64,000 nt of DNA, taken from assembly GCF_019219825.1 (NCBI RefSeq), contig NZ_JAHUXH010000023.1, forward strand, positions 1-64,000. The letters are read 5' to 3'. This document shows positions 52,424 through 60,532 of the stretch, piece by piece. The DNA is from Streptomyces sp. TRM70350. GTDB lineage: Bacteria > Actinomycetota > Actinomycetes > Streptomycetales > Streptomycetaceae. Numbering within the stretch: the stretch's first letter is position 1; the number at the start of each line of letters is the position of its first letter. A model generated the notes under the pieces. The model was given only the letters and a program-made list of their open reading frames with translations. It did no database searches and was not told the DNA's origin. The translations under genes were made by a program, and so were the position numbers.

Positions 52424-53440
52424 ATGCATGCACGACGCTTGCGGGCCAGCCTGAAGGGCTGGGGCGGCGTGGGCGCCATGGCGGTCGTCTGTGCCCTCGC
52501 CGTGGCCTTCGTGCTGCTGCTGCCGCACACCCAGCCACGCGGCGACGGCAGCACCGGCCTCGGCGGCCCGGGCGTGGCGGCCGGCCGGTGGGCGAAGGCC
52601 GAGGCGTGCGAGAACCCCCAGGACCAGAGCCTGCCCCCGTCGAACGCCGAGGGCGACACCATCGCCGCCATCAAGCAGCGCGGCTATGTCTCGGTCGGCG
52701 TCGACCAGAACAGCTACCGCTGGGGCTACCGCAACCCCAACGCCACCGAGAAGAACGTCGAGTTGGAGGGCTTCGACATCGACCTGGCCCGCCGGATCGC
52801 CCAGGAGCTGCTCGGCGACCCGGACCGGATCCGGTTCAAGGCCATCCCCACCAATCAGCGCGTCCCCGCGATCCAGAGCGGCCAGGTCGACATGGTGGTG
52901 CGCACGATGACCATCACCTGCTCCCGGCTCGCGGACGTCGCGTTCTCCGCACCGTACTTTCTGACCGGCCAGCAGGTCCTCGCCCCCAACACCTCGACGA
53001 TCAAGGGCTACGACGAGACGCTCGCGGGCAGGCGGATCTGCTCGGCGGCCGGTTCGACGGCGTACGACAACCTGGCGGCGGACCAGAAGTCCGGCAAGCT
53101 GCCCGCGTCCACCGACATATCCACCACCGTCCCCAACCAGCTCGACTGCCTGGTCAGGCTCCAACTCGGCGAGGTGGACGCGGTGGTGACGGACGGCGCG
53201 CTCGCGGCCAGCCAGGCCGCACAGGACCCGACGGTGGAACTGAAGGGCGACCGGTTCACCACGGAGTACTACGGCGTGGCGATGAAGAAGGACGCCGACG
53301 ATCTGGTACGCCGGGTCAACCGCATACTGGCGGACTACCGCGCGGACGGCGGCTGGAAGGCCTCGTACGACAAGTGGCTGTCACCGACGCTGGGTAGGGA
53401 CTCGGAGTCGGCGACCCCGCCGACCCCGCGCTACAGGTGA
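52424..53440 (+). CDS. glnH: GlnH-like amino-acid-binding protein, membrane-tethered
   Basis: 338 residues from the ATG at 52424, seven bases after AAAGGGGG. A signal-anchor helix (GVGAMAVVCALAVAFVLLLP) replaces a lipobox, so it should stay tethered outside the membrane. The type 3 periplasmic binding fold is clear: IAAIKQRGYVSVGVDQNSYR, GFDIDLARRIAQEL, SGQVDMVVRTMTITCSRLAD, and VDAVVTDGALAA. In Mycobacterium GlnH binds Asp/Glu-type amino acids and signals through GlnX to PknG. The gene starts 14 bases after glnX. Confidence 0.88.
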   Translation: MHARRLRASLKGWGGVGAMAVVCALAVAFVLLLPHTQPRGDGSTGLGGPGVAAGRWAKAEACENPQDQSLPPSNAEGDTIAAIKQRGYVSVGVDQNSYRWGYRNPNATEKNVELEGFDIDLARRIAQELLGDPDRIRFKAIPTNQRVPAIQSGQVDMVVRTMTITCSRLADVAFSAPYFLTGQQVLAPNTSTIKGYDETLAGRRICSAAGSTAYDNLAADQKSGKLPASTDISTTVPNQLDCLVRLQLGEVDAVVTDGALAASQAAQDPTVELKGDRFTTEYYGVAMKKDADDLVRRVNRILADYRADGGWKASYDKWLSPTLGRDSESATPPTPRYR

Positions 53441-53489
53441 CCGGCCGGCAGCGCACCGACAGCACAGACCAGCAGACGAGAGGTGATCG

Positions 53490-54833
53490 ATGGGCGACAC
53501 GGGAGCCTCCGGTCCGGTGATGGACCGGGACGAGGTGGACCGTGCGCTGGCGCGGCTCGGCGCGGAGCACGAGGCGATCGAGACCTCGCTGTTCGCCCTG
53601 CAGGACCACGCGGGCCGCCGACTCCTCGAAGGCGCCGAGCTCACCGGCATCACCAAGGAGCGCTGGGCGGCCACGGAGGCGTCGATCTCCCTGCTGTGGG
53701 CGTACTTCGACGCGTACACCGACGCGCTGCGCACCGCCCGGGACATCCGCGCCCGGCGCCGCTGGTCCAGCCGCGAGGACCTGGTGGAGTTGACCGAGCT
53801 GCTGCGCGGCGAGTCCGTCACGGTCGCCGGCGGCGCCGCGGCGACGGCGAACGCGCCGACGCTGCACGGCACGGGCAAGCTCAGCGAAAGGTTCACCCTG
53901 GCCACGCTCGTGGACCGGATGAACGAGCTGTACGCCAAGTCGCTCGACATGGTCGTCGCCGCCGACGCGGTCTGGTCGGCGCTGCCCGCCCGGATCGATT
54001 TACTCGCCGCCGAACTCCAGCGCACCCGCAGGCTCGCGCACTCCGTCGGCGTACGCCCCGGCGAGCACCCGGCGGGGGACGACCTGGAGCGGATCACACG
54101 CACCCTGACCCGGCTGCGCGAGCAGGTGGTGTCCGACCCGCTGGCGTTCTGGCAGCCCGCCGAGGGCAGTTCGGCCCCGGGCGGCGGCAAGCCGGACACC
54201 ACGGTCTACGACCGGGAGGCGCGCGCCCTGGAGGAGGTGCGCCGGGAGATCGACGCCGTGCTCGCCGTCCGCAAGGACGCCGAGCAGCGGCTGGTCAAGC
54301 TGCGGGACGTGCTCTCGCGCGCGGACCGCACGCTCGCCGAGGCGCGCACCGCGCGCGGGGAGGTGCTCGCGAAGATCGCCGCCACGGAGGTGCCGGTGGT
54401 CAGCGGCCCGCCGACCGCGCTGCAGGAGCAGCTGGCGACGGCCGCCGAGTACCGCAGACAGGCCCAGTGGCACCGCCTGTCCCCGCTGCTGGAGTCCCTG
54501 GAGCAGAAGGCGGAGGACGAACTGCTGCGCGCCCGCGAGTCGTTGACCGCCGTCACCGCCCCGCTGGCGGTCCGCGCCGAGCTGCGCGGCCGCCTCGACG
54601 CGTACAAGGCGAAGATCGCCCGGCACGGCCTGGCCGAGGACCCGCTGCTGGTCGAGCGGTACGACGCGGCCCGCCGCATGCTGTGGAGCGCGCCCTGCGA
54701 CCTGCGGGTCGCCGAACAGGCCGTGCTGCGCTACCAGCAGGCGGCGGCCGAACTGCTCGGCGCCGCGCCGCGGGTGCCGCAGCAGAACGGTCCGCCGGAG
54801 CTTCAGGATCGTAGGGGGGAGTCGTCGTCATGA
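53490..54833 (+). CDS. Helical/coiled-coil protein between glnH and pknG, unknown function
   Basis: 447 residues. Almost entirely helical and charged, with heptad-like stretches: EEVRREIDAVLAVRKDAEQR then LVKLRDVLSRADRTLAEART. No enzyme motif or membrane segment. It overlaps pknG by ATGA and follows glnH by 50 bases, so it is made with the kinase in equal supply. Its position between sensor and kinase suggests a scaffold or adaptor between GlnX and PknG; that is inference only. I recall no counterpart in the mycobacterial operon. Confidence 0.8.
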   Translation: MGDTGASGPVMDRDEVDRALARLGAEHEAIETSLFALQDHAGRRLLEGAELTGITKERWAATEASISLLWAYFDAYTDALRTARDIRARRRWSSREDLVELTELLRGESVTVAGGAAATANAPTLHGTGKLSERFTLATLVDRMNELYAKSLDMVVAADAVWSALPARIDLLAAELQRTRRLAHSVGVRPGEHPAGDDLERITRTLTRLREQVVSDPLAFWQPAEGSSAPGGGKPDTTVYDREARALEEVRREIDAVLAVRKDAEQRLVKLRDVLSRADRTLAEARTARGEVLAKIAATEVPVVSGPPTALQEQLATAAEYRRQAQWHRLSPLLESLEQKAEDELLRARESLTAVTAPLAVRAELRGRLDAYKAKIARHGLAEDPLLVERYDAARRMLWSAPCDLRVAEQAVLRYQQAAAELLGAAPRVPQQNGPPELQDRRGESSS

Positions 54834-57685
54834 GTCAGCCACAGCGGACCTGTCAACGCCCCGGCTGCGCGGGCAGCTACGAGGACGTCGGCGGCGGCGA
54901 GCTCTACTGCGACACCTGCGGCCTGGCGCCGGTGGTGTCCGCGAACGGCATGGTCTCCTCACCGCCGACCGGGGTCACCGGCGGCGGCAAGGGCTCGGCG
55001 GGCAGCGGCAGTTCCCGCTCCGGCTCCCGCGCCAGCTCCCGTACGTCGTCGCAGTCGTCGAAGTCCCGGCGCTCGGTGTCGGGACGGCTCTCCCGCTCGC
55101 TGTCGGGCCGGGCCTCGAACCGCTCCGTGTCGGTGCGCAGCTCCGGCTCCACGGCCGGTTCCTCGACCCGGGGGCGGCTGGGCGCGGGCCTGGTGCAGGT
55201 GCCGCAGGTGCCGCGGCCCGACCCGCGCGCGGTGGTGCTGCAGAACCCGCAGGTGCCGGAGCGGAAGCGGTTCTGCTCGCGTTCGGACTGCGGGGCGCCG
55301 GTGGGCCGCGCCCGCGGTGACCGTCCCGGGCGCACCGAGGGCTTCTGCACCAAGTGCGGTCACCCGTACTCGTTCGTGCCGAAGCTGAAGGCCGGCGACA
55401 TCGTGCACGGCCAGTACGAGGTGGTGGGCTGCCTCGCGCACGGTGGGCTTGGCTGGATATACCTCGCCGTCGACCGCGCGGTCTCGGACCGGTGGGTGGT
55501 GCTCAAGGGCCTGCTGGACACCGGCGACCAGGACGCGATGGCCGCCGCGATCTCCGAGCGGCGGTTCCTCGCGGAGATCGAGCACGCCAACATCGTGCGG
55601 ATCTACAACTTCGTCGAACACCTCGACCAGCGCACGGGTTCCCTCGATGGGTACATCGTCATGGAGTACGTCGGCGGCAAGTCCCTCAAGGAGATCGCCA
55701 ACGCCCGCCGCACCCCCGAGGGGCGGCGCGACCCGCTGCCGGTGGAACAGGCGTGCGCGTACGGCATCGAGGCGCTGGAGGCCCTCGACCACCTGCACAG
55801 CCGCAACCTCCTGTACTGCGACTTCAAGGTCGACAACGCCATCCAGACGGAGGACCAGCTCAAGCTGATCGACATGGGCGCGGTGCGCCGCATGGACGAC
55901 GACGAGTCGGCGATCTACGGCACGGTGGGCTACCAGGCGCCGGAGGTCGCGGACGTCGGCCCGTCGGTGGCGTCGGACCTCTACACGGTGGCCCGCACGC
56001 TCGCCGTCCTGACCTTCGACTTCCAGGGCTACACCAACGTCTACGCCGACTCCCTGCCCGACCCCGACACCATCGAGGTCTTCCGGCAGTACGAGTCGTT
56101 CTACCGGCTCCTGGTGCGCGCCACCGACCCCGACGCCGCCCGGCGGTTCGCCTCCGCGCAGGAGATGTCGGAGCAACTGACGGGCGTGCTGCGGGAGGTC
56201 GTGTCGCTGCAGACGGGGCGGGCGCGGCCCGCGCTGTCGACGCTGTTCGGGCCGGAACTGCGGGTGACGGACACGGAGTTGTTCCCTCGGCTGGAGGGGG
56301 ACGTGTCGCGGCTGGGGGCGCGGGGGGTGAGGCCGCGCCGGGGCGCGGCCGGTGGGGGGACCGCGACCGGATTCAGTGCTGGGGCTCTTGCCGGAAACGC
56401 TGCCGGGGCTCTTGCCGGGACCGCTCACGGATTCGCTGCCGGGACCGCTCACGGATCCGCTCCCGGGGCTCCTCCCGGGACCGCTGCCAGATCCGCTACC
56501 GGAGCCGCTGCCGGGGCTCCTCCCGGGACCGCTGCCGGATCCGCTACCGGGGCTCCTCCCGGGACCGCTGCCGGAGCCGCTCCCGGGGCTCCTCCCGGGA
56601 CCGCTGCCGGATCCGCTACCGGGGCTCCTCCCGGGACCGCTGCCGGAGCCGCTGCCGGAGCCGCGCCGCTCCCGGCCGGAGGCGCCCTGCACGCCCTGAC
56701 CGGCGGGACCGATGGGGCTGGCGGGGCCCATGGGACCGGCCTCGTCAAGCCCATCGGCACCGCTGCCGCCGCCCTCGCCCTGCCCGTCCCCCGCGTCGAC
56801 CCCACCGATCCCAACGCCGGTTTCCTGGCCGGCCTCATGGCCACCGCCCCGGCCGAGCTGCTCAGCGCGCTCGCCGCCGCGTCCGCGCCCTCGGTGGAGA
56901 CGCGGCTGAGGCAGATCCGGGCGTGGCTGGAGAACGGCGACTCCACGGCCGCGCTGGACGCCCTGCGCGGGCTGGAGGAGGAGCGGCCCGACGACTGGCG
57001 GGTCGTCTGGTACCGCGGCGTGGCCGCGCTGGTCACCGGCGACCACGAGGGCGCCGCCCTCGCCTTCGACGCGATCTACGACGCCTTCCCCGGCGAGACC
57101 GCACCCAAGCTGGCTCTCGGCCTGTGCGCGGAGGTGCTCGGCCAGCTCGACAACGCCGCCGAGTACTACCGCCTGGTGTGGGCGACCGACCCCAGTTGTG
57201 TGAGCGCCGCGTTCGGCCTGGCCCGCGTCCAGCTCGCCACCGGCGACCGGCGCGGCGCCGTGGGCACCCTGGAGTCGGTGCCGGAGTCGTCCATCCACTA
57301 CACGGCCGCCCGCGTGGCCGCGGTGCGGGCCCGGCTGAGGCAACGCACGGCCGCCGCCGGCGACGTACCCTTCCTGGAGGATCTGACCGCCGCCGCCGGG
57401 CAGGTCGAGGCGCTGGACGCGTACGGTCTGGACCCGACCCGGCGGGAGCAGTTGGCCACGGAAGTGCTCGGCAGCGCCCTGGACTGGATACTCTCCGGTG
57501 GCCAGGGTTCCGTCGCTCCCGCCGCCGGGGGACGGACGCTGCTCGGCAGCGGCCTGGACGAACGGGGCCTGCGCTTCGGCCTGGAGCGTTCGTACCGCAC
57601 GCTGGCCCGCCTGGCGCGGGGCGGCGAGGAGAGGATCGACCTGGTGGAACGTGCCAACCGTTACCGCCCCCGGACATGGGTGTAG
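54830..57685 (+). CDS. pknG: PknG-like soluble Ser/Thr kinase with zinc ribbons and TPR domain
   Basis: 951 residues. Two zinc ribbons come first (Cys8/13/27/30 and Cys149/154/173/176) with a Ser/Arg-rich link between. Kinase domain about 195-465: Gly loop AHGGLGWIYL, Lys226 in WVVLKGL, catalytic loop LLYCDFKVDN (Asp331, Lys333, Asn336; no HRD arginine) and LIDMGAVRR in place of DFG, as in PknG. A low-complexity linker with 36-base tandem repeats leads to a C-terminal TPR-like domain (about 645-951). PknG controls glutamate metabolism by phosphorylating an FHA protein; the FHA gene here is four genes downstream. Confidence 0.92.
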   Translation: MSQPQRTCQRPGCAGSYEDVGGGELYCDTCGLAPVVSANGMVSSPPTGVTGGGKGSAGSGSSRSGSRASSRTSSQSSKSRRSVSGRLSRSLSGRASNRSVSVRSSGSTAGSSTRGRLGAGLVQVPQVPRPDPRAVVLQNPQVPERKRFCSRSDCGAPVGRARGDRPGRTEGFCTKCGHPYSFVPKLKAGDIVHGQYEVVGCLAHGGLGWIYLAVDRAVSDRWVVLKGLLDTGDQDAMAAAISERRFLAEIEHANIVRIYNFVEHLDQRTGSLDGYIVMEYVGGKSLKEIANARRTPEGRRDPLPVEQACAYGIEALEALDHLHSRNLLYCDFKVDNAIQTEDQLKLIDMGAVRRMDDDESAIYGTVGYQAPEVADVGPSVASDLYTVARTLAVLTFDFQGYTNVYADSLPDPDTIEVFRQYESFYRLLVRATDPDAARRFASAQEMSEQLTGVLREVVSLQTGRARPALSTLFGPELRVTDTELFPRLEGDVSRLGARGVRPRRGAAGGGTATGFSAGALAGNAAGALAGTAHGFAAGTAHGSAPGAPPGTAARSATGAAAGAPPGTAAGSATGAPPGTAAGAAPGAPPGTAAGSATGAPPGTAAGAAAGAAPLPAGGALHALTGGTDGAGGAHGTGLVKPIGTAAAALALPVPRVDPTDPNAGFLAGLMATAPAELLSALAAASAPSVETRLRQIRAWLENGDSTAALDALRGLEEERPDDWRVVWYRGVAALVTGDHEGAALAFDAIYDAFPGETAPKLALGLCAEVLGQLDNAAEYYRLVWATDPSCVSAAFGLARVQLATGDRRGAVGTLESVPESSIHYTAARVAAVRARLRQRTAAAGDVPFLEDLTAAAGQVEALDAYGLDPTRREQLATEVLGSALDWILSGGQGSVAPAAGGRTLLGSGLDERGLRFGLERSYRTLARLARGGEERIDLVERANRYRPRTWV
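56468..56659 (+). repeat. Tandem 36-bp repeats inside pknG
   Basis: Five head-to-tail units starting at 56468, 56516, 56552, 56588 and 56624, each beginning GCTCCTCCCGGGACCGCTGC; the first is 48 bases. Each unit encodes a variant of APPGTAAGSATG. They lie in the linker between kinase and TPR domains, and length should vary between strains. Confidence 0.85.
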
Positions 57686-57688
57686 TTG

Positions 57689-58993
57689 ATGTCGCAGATG
57701 CCCCAGCTGTCCGCCTGCCCGAGCTGCGAGGAGCCCCTTGAGTCGGGTGACCGTTTCTGCGGTGCGTGCGGATACGACCTGTCCGCCGTGCCGCCACGGC
57801 CGGACGACAGCCCGACCCTCACCATGAACGGCGCGGGGGCCCCGCAGGCCGCCCCGGCCGCCGGCTGGCCCGGCGCGGCCGACCCGGGCGGTTCCGGCAC
57901 GCCCCCCGCGACGCACCTGCCGACGGATCTGCCGGGCACCGACTCGGGCGGCTCCCCCCTGCCCCCGGCCGCCCCGGCCACCGGCGTGCGCTTCGACCGG
58001 CCCCCGGAGCCCGAGGAGTACCCCCTCCAGGCCCCGGACCCGCGCATCGCCGCCGACCTGGCCGCGCGGGCGGACCCCGCCACGGTGTGCGTGGCCTGCC
58101 GTGCGGGGCGGGTCGACCACGACGGCTACTGCGAGAACTGCGGGCACGCCCAGCCACGCGAACGCGACCACATGGAGCAGGAGTCCGGCCCCGTGGCCGC
58201 CGTCAGCGACCGGGGCCTGCGCCACCACCGCAACGAGGACGCGTTCGGCATCGGCCGCACCGCCCTGCCCGACGGCTCCGGCGCGCTGGTCGCGATCGTC
58301 TGCGACGGCGTGTCCTCGGCGACCCGCCCGGACGACGCCTCCCTCGCCGCCTCCCGCGCGGCCAGCGAGTCGCTGCTGGCGGCCCTGCCCCTCGGCACGC
58401 ACCCGCAGCAGGCGATGCACGACGCGATCGTCGCCGCCTCGAACGCGGTCAACGCCCTCGCCCAGGAACCCGCGACGGCCCGCGAGCACCAGCCGCACCA
58501 GAACGCCCCCGCCTGCACCCTGGTCGGCGCCATCGTCACCGCGGGCCTGCTGGTGGTCGGCTGGGTCGGCGACAGCCGCGCCTACTGGGTCCCGGTCGAC
58601 CGCAGCGCCCCGGCCGCCCGGCTGACCGAGGACGACTCCTGGGCCGCGCAGATGGTCGCCGCGGGCCTGATGAACGAGGCCGAGGCGTACGCCGACGAGC
58701 GCGCCCACGCCATCACCGGCTGGCTCGGCGCGGACGCCTACGAACTGGAGCCGCACACCGCTTCCTTCAAACCGGACCGGCCGGGTGTAGTGGTGGTGTG
58801 CACGGACGGCCTGTGGAACTACGCGGAGGCGGCCGAGGAGATGGCCGGCGTCCTCCCGCCGGATGCCGCCGTACGTCCGCTGCACGGCGCCCGCGTCCTG
58901 GTCGGTCACGCCCTGGACGGCGGGGGCCACGACAACGTAACAGTGGCCGTCCTGCCGTTCCCGGCCCCGCCGCAGGGGGCAGGATCGGCCTGA
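57689..58993 (+). CDS. PP2C-family phosphatase with two zinc ribbons
   Basis: 434 residues, ATG at 57689 three bases after the pknG stop (a TTG one codon earlier is possible). Zinc ribbon 1 uses Cys10/13/24/27 (CPSCEEPLESGDRFCGACG), ribbon 2 Cys134/137/148/151 (CVACRAGRVDHDGYCENCG). The PP2C domain follows: VSDRGLRHHRNEDAF, VAIVCDGVSSA with the metal Asp, VGWVGDSRAY, VVVCTDGLWNYAE, GGHDNVTVAVL. All metal ligands are present, so it is probably active and reverses PknG-type phosphorylation. Confidence 0.92.
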   Translation: MSQMPQLSACPSCEEPLESGDRFCGACGYDLSAVPPRPDDSPTLTMNGAGAPQAAPAAGWPGAADPGGSGTPPATHLPTDLPGTDSGGSPLPPAAPATGVRFDRPPEPEEYPLQAPDPRIAADLAARADPATVCVACRAGRVDHDGYCENCGHAQPRERDHMEQESGPVAAVSDRGLRHHRNEDAFGIGRTALPDGSGALVAIVCDGVSSATRPDDASLAASRAASESLLAALPLGTHPQQAMHDAIVAASNAVNALAQEPATAREHQPHQNAPACTLVGAIVTAGLLVVGWVGDSRAYWVPVDRSAPAARLTEDDSWAAQMVAAGLMNEAEAYADERAHAITGWLGADAYELEPHTASFKPDRPGVVVVCTDGLWNYAEAAEEMAGVLPPDAAVRPLHGARVLVGHALDGGGHDNVTVAVLPFPAPPQGAGSA

Positions 58994-59024
58994 GGCCGCA
59001 CACGGGGAGGCCCGGGAAGGCTGG

Positions 59025-59048
59025 GCGGACCGGAGGGGACCGGTCCGC
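59025..59048 (+). terminator. Hairpin between the PP2C and vWA genes
   Basis: GCGGACCGG / CCGGTCCGC, 9-bp perfect stem with a six-base loop, no T run. It may be a partial terminator or processing site that separates the last two genes of the locus. Confidence 0.5.
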
Positions 59049-59103
59049 ATTCCGTTCATCGCCCCGCCTTTCGTGGGGACGTTCAAGGGGGATTTGAGAA
59101 CGT

Positions 59104-60450
59104 ATGGCCATTTTCTCGAAGTCGAACGTGCCGCAGTTCTCGGTGGACGTGTACCAGAACGAGTACCTCCCGGAGGGCGGCCGGGAGGTCAACGCGATCG
59201 TCACGGTGACCGCGACCGGCGGCGGCACGATCGGAAGCGCGGTCACGGCGCCTCACCTCTACTCACCGGGGCAGGGCCCGTCCGCGGCCGTGGCGATCAT
59301 GGTCGACTGCTCGGGGTCGATGGACTACCCGCCGACCAAGATGCGCAACGCCCGGGACGCCACGGCCGCCGCGATCGACACCCTGCGCGACGGTGTGCAC
59401 TTCGCGGTGATCGGCGGCACGCATGTCGCGAAGGAGGTCTACCCGGGCGGCGGCCGCCTCGCCGTCGCCGACGCCACCACCCGCGACCAGGCCAAGCAGG
59501 CCCTGCGCAAGCTCAGCGCCGGCGGCGGTACGGCGATCGGGACCTGGCTGCGGCTCGCCGACCGTCTGCTGTCCGAGGCAGACGTGGCGATCCGGCACGG
59601 CATCCTGCTCACCGACGGCCGCAACGAGCACGAGTCGCCCGAGGACCTCAAGGCCTCGCTGGACGCCTGCGCCGGACGCTTCACCTGTGACGCCCGGGGC
59701 GTGGGCACCGACTGGGAAGTGAAAGAAGTCACAGGCATCGCCTCGGCGCTGCTCGGCACCGCCGACATCGTCGCCGACCCGGCGGGCCTCGCCGCCGACT
59801 TCACGCAGATGATGGAGACGGCGATGGGCAAGGAGGTCGCGGACGTCGCCCTGCGGCTGTGGACCCCGGTCGACACCACGATCAAGTTCGTCAAGCAAGT
59901 CGCGCCCACCGTCGAGGACTTGACCGGTAGGCGCACCGAGGCGGGCCCGCGCGCCGGGGACTACCCCACCGGCTCCTGGGGGGACGAGTCCCGTGACTAC
60001 CACATCTGCGTCGAGGTCCCGGCCGCGCACATCGGCCAGGAGATGCTCGCCGCCCGCGCCTCCCTGGTGATCCCGCAACCCGACGGCACCGCCCAGAACC
60101 TCGGCGCCCAGGGCCTGGTACGGGCCGTGTGGACCGACGACATGGTCGCCTCGACGTCGATCAACCCCCAGGTCGCCCACTACACCGGCCAGGCCGAACT
60201 GGCACAGGTCATCCAACAGGGCCTGGATCTGCGCAAATCGGGAGACATCGATGGAGCAACGGCCAAACTGGGCCGGGCCGTTCAGCTCGCCAGCGCCTCC
60301 GGAAACGCGGATACCGCGAAACTCCTTGCGAAGGTGGTGGACGTGGTCGATGCCGCGACAGGTACTGTGCGACTGAAGGCGAAGGTCGCGGAGGCCGACG
60401 AGATGACTCTCGAAACTCGGTCGACAAAGACTGTTCGTGTAAAGAAGTGA
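59104..60450 (+). CDS. von Willebrand factor A domain protein
   Basis: 448 residues. After about 65 residues of beta structure, the vWA domain begins AVAIMVDCSGSMDYPPTKMR: DxSxS of a complete MIDAS, with a Thr in GGGTAIGTWL and an Asp in ILLTDGRNEH. A TerY-like overall plan with beta-sandwich parts on both sides is suggested. The C-terminal 70 residues are helical (LAQVIQQGLDLRKSGDIDGA). No signal peptide, so it acts in the cytoplasm. As part of the PknG locus it may assemble signalling partners. Confidence 0.88.
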   Translation: MAIFSKSNVPQFSVDVYQNEYLPEGGREVNAIVTVTATGGGTIGSAVTAPHLYSPGQGPSAAVAIMVDCSGSMDYPPTKMRNARDATAAAIDTLRDGVHFAVIGGTHVAKEVYPGGGRLAVADATTRDQAKQALRKLSAGGGTAIGTWLRLADRLLSEADVAIRHGILLTDGRNEHESPEDLKASLDACAGRFTCDARGVGTDWEVKEVTGIASALLGTADIVADPAGLAADFTQMMETAMGKEVADVALRLWTPVDTTIKFVKQVAPTVEDLTGRRTEAGPRAGDYPTGSWGDESRDYHICVEVPAAHIGQEMLAARASLVIPQPDGTAQNLGAQGLVRAVWTDDMVASTSINPQVAHYTGQAELAQVIQQGLDLRKSGDIDGATAKLGRAVQLASASGNADTAKLLAKVVDVVDAATGTVRLKAKVAEADEMTLETRSTKTVRVKK

Positions 60451-60532
60451 TCTGAAACAAAGCGAGCCCGACCCCCTGGGGTTGGAGAAATCCGGTCGAA
60501 ACGGCCGGAAAAGGAGAGGGGGAAGCGCCGAC

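Noticed and set aside
56468..56659. Possible CRISPR array from regular repeats
   Set aside because: Units are contiguous without spacers, in frame within pknG and encode a low-complexity linker.
54959..59086. A 1,375-codon open frame on the minus strand
   Set aside because: It is the shadow of pknG and the PP2C gene; composition is Arg/Gly/His-rich and no domain is visible. High GC opens antisense frames.
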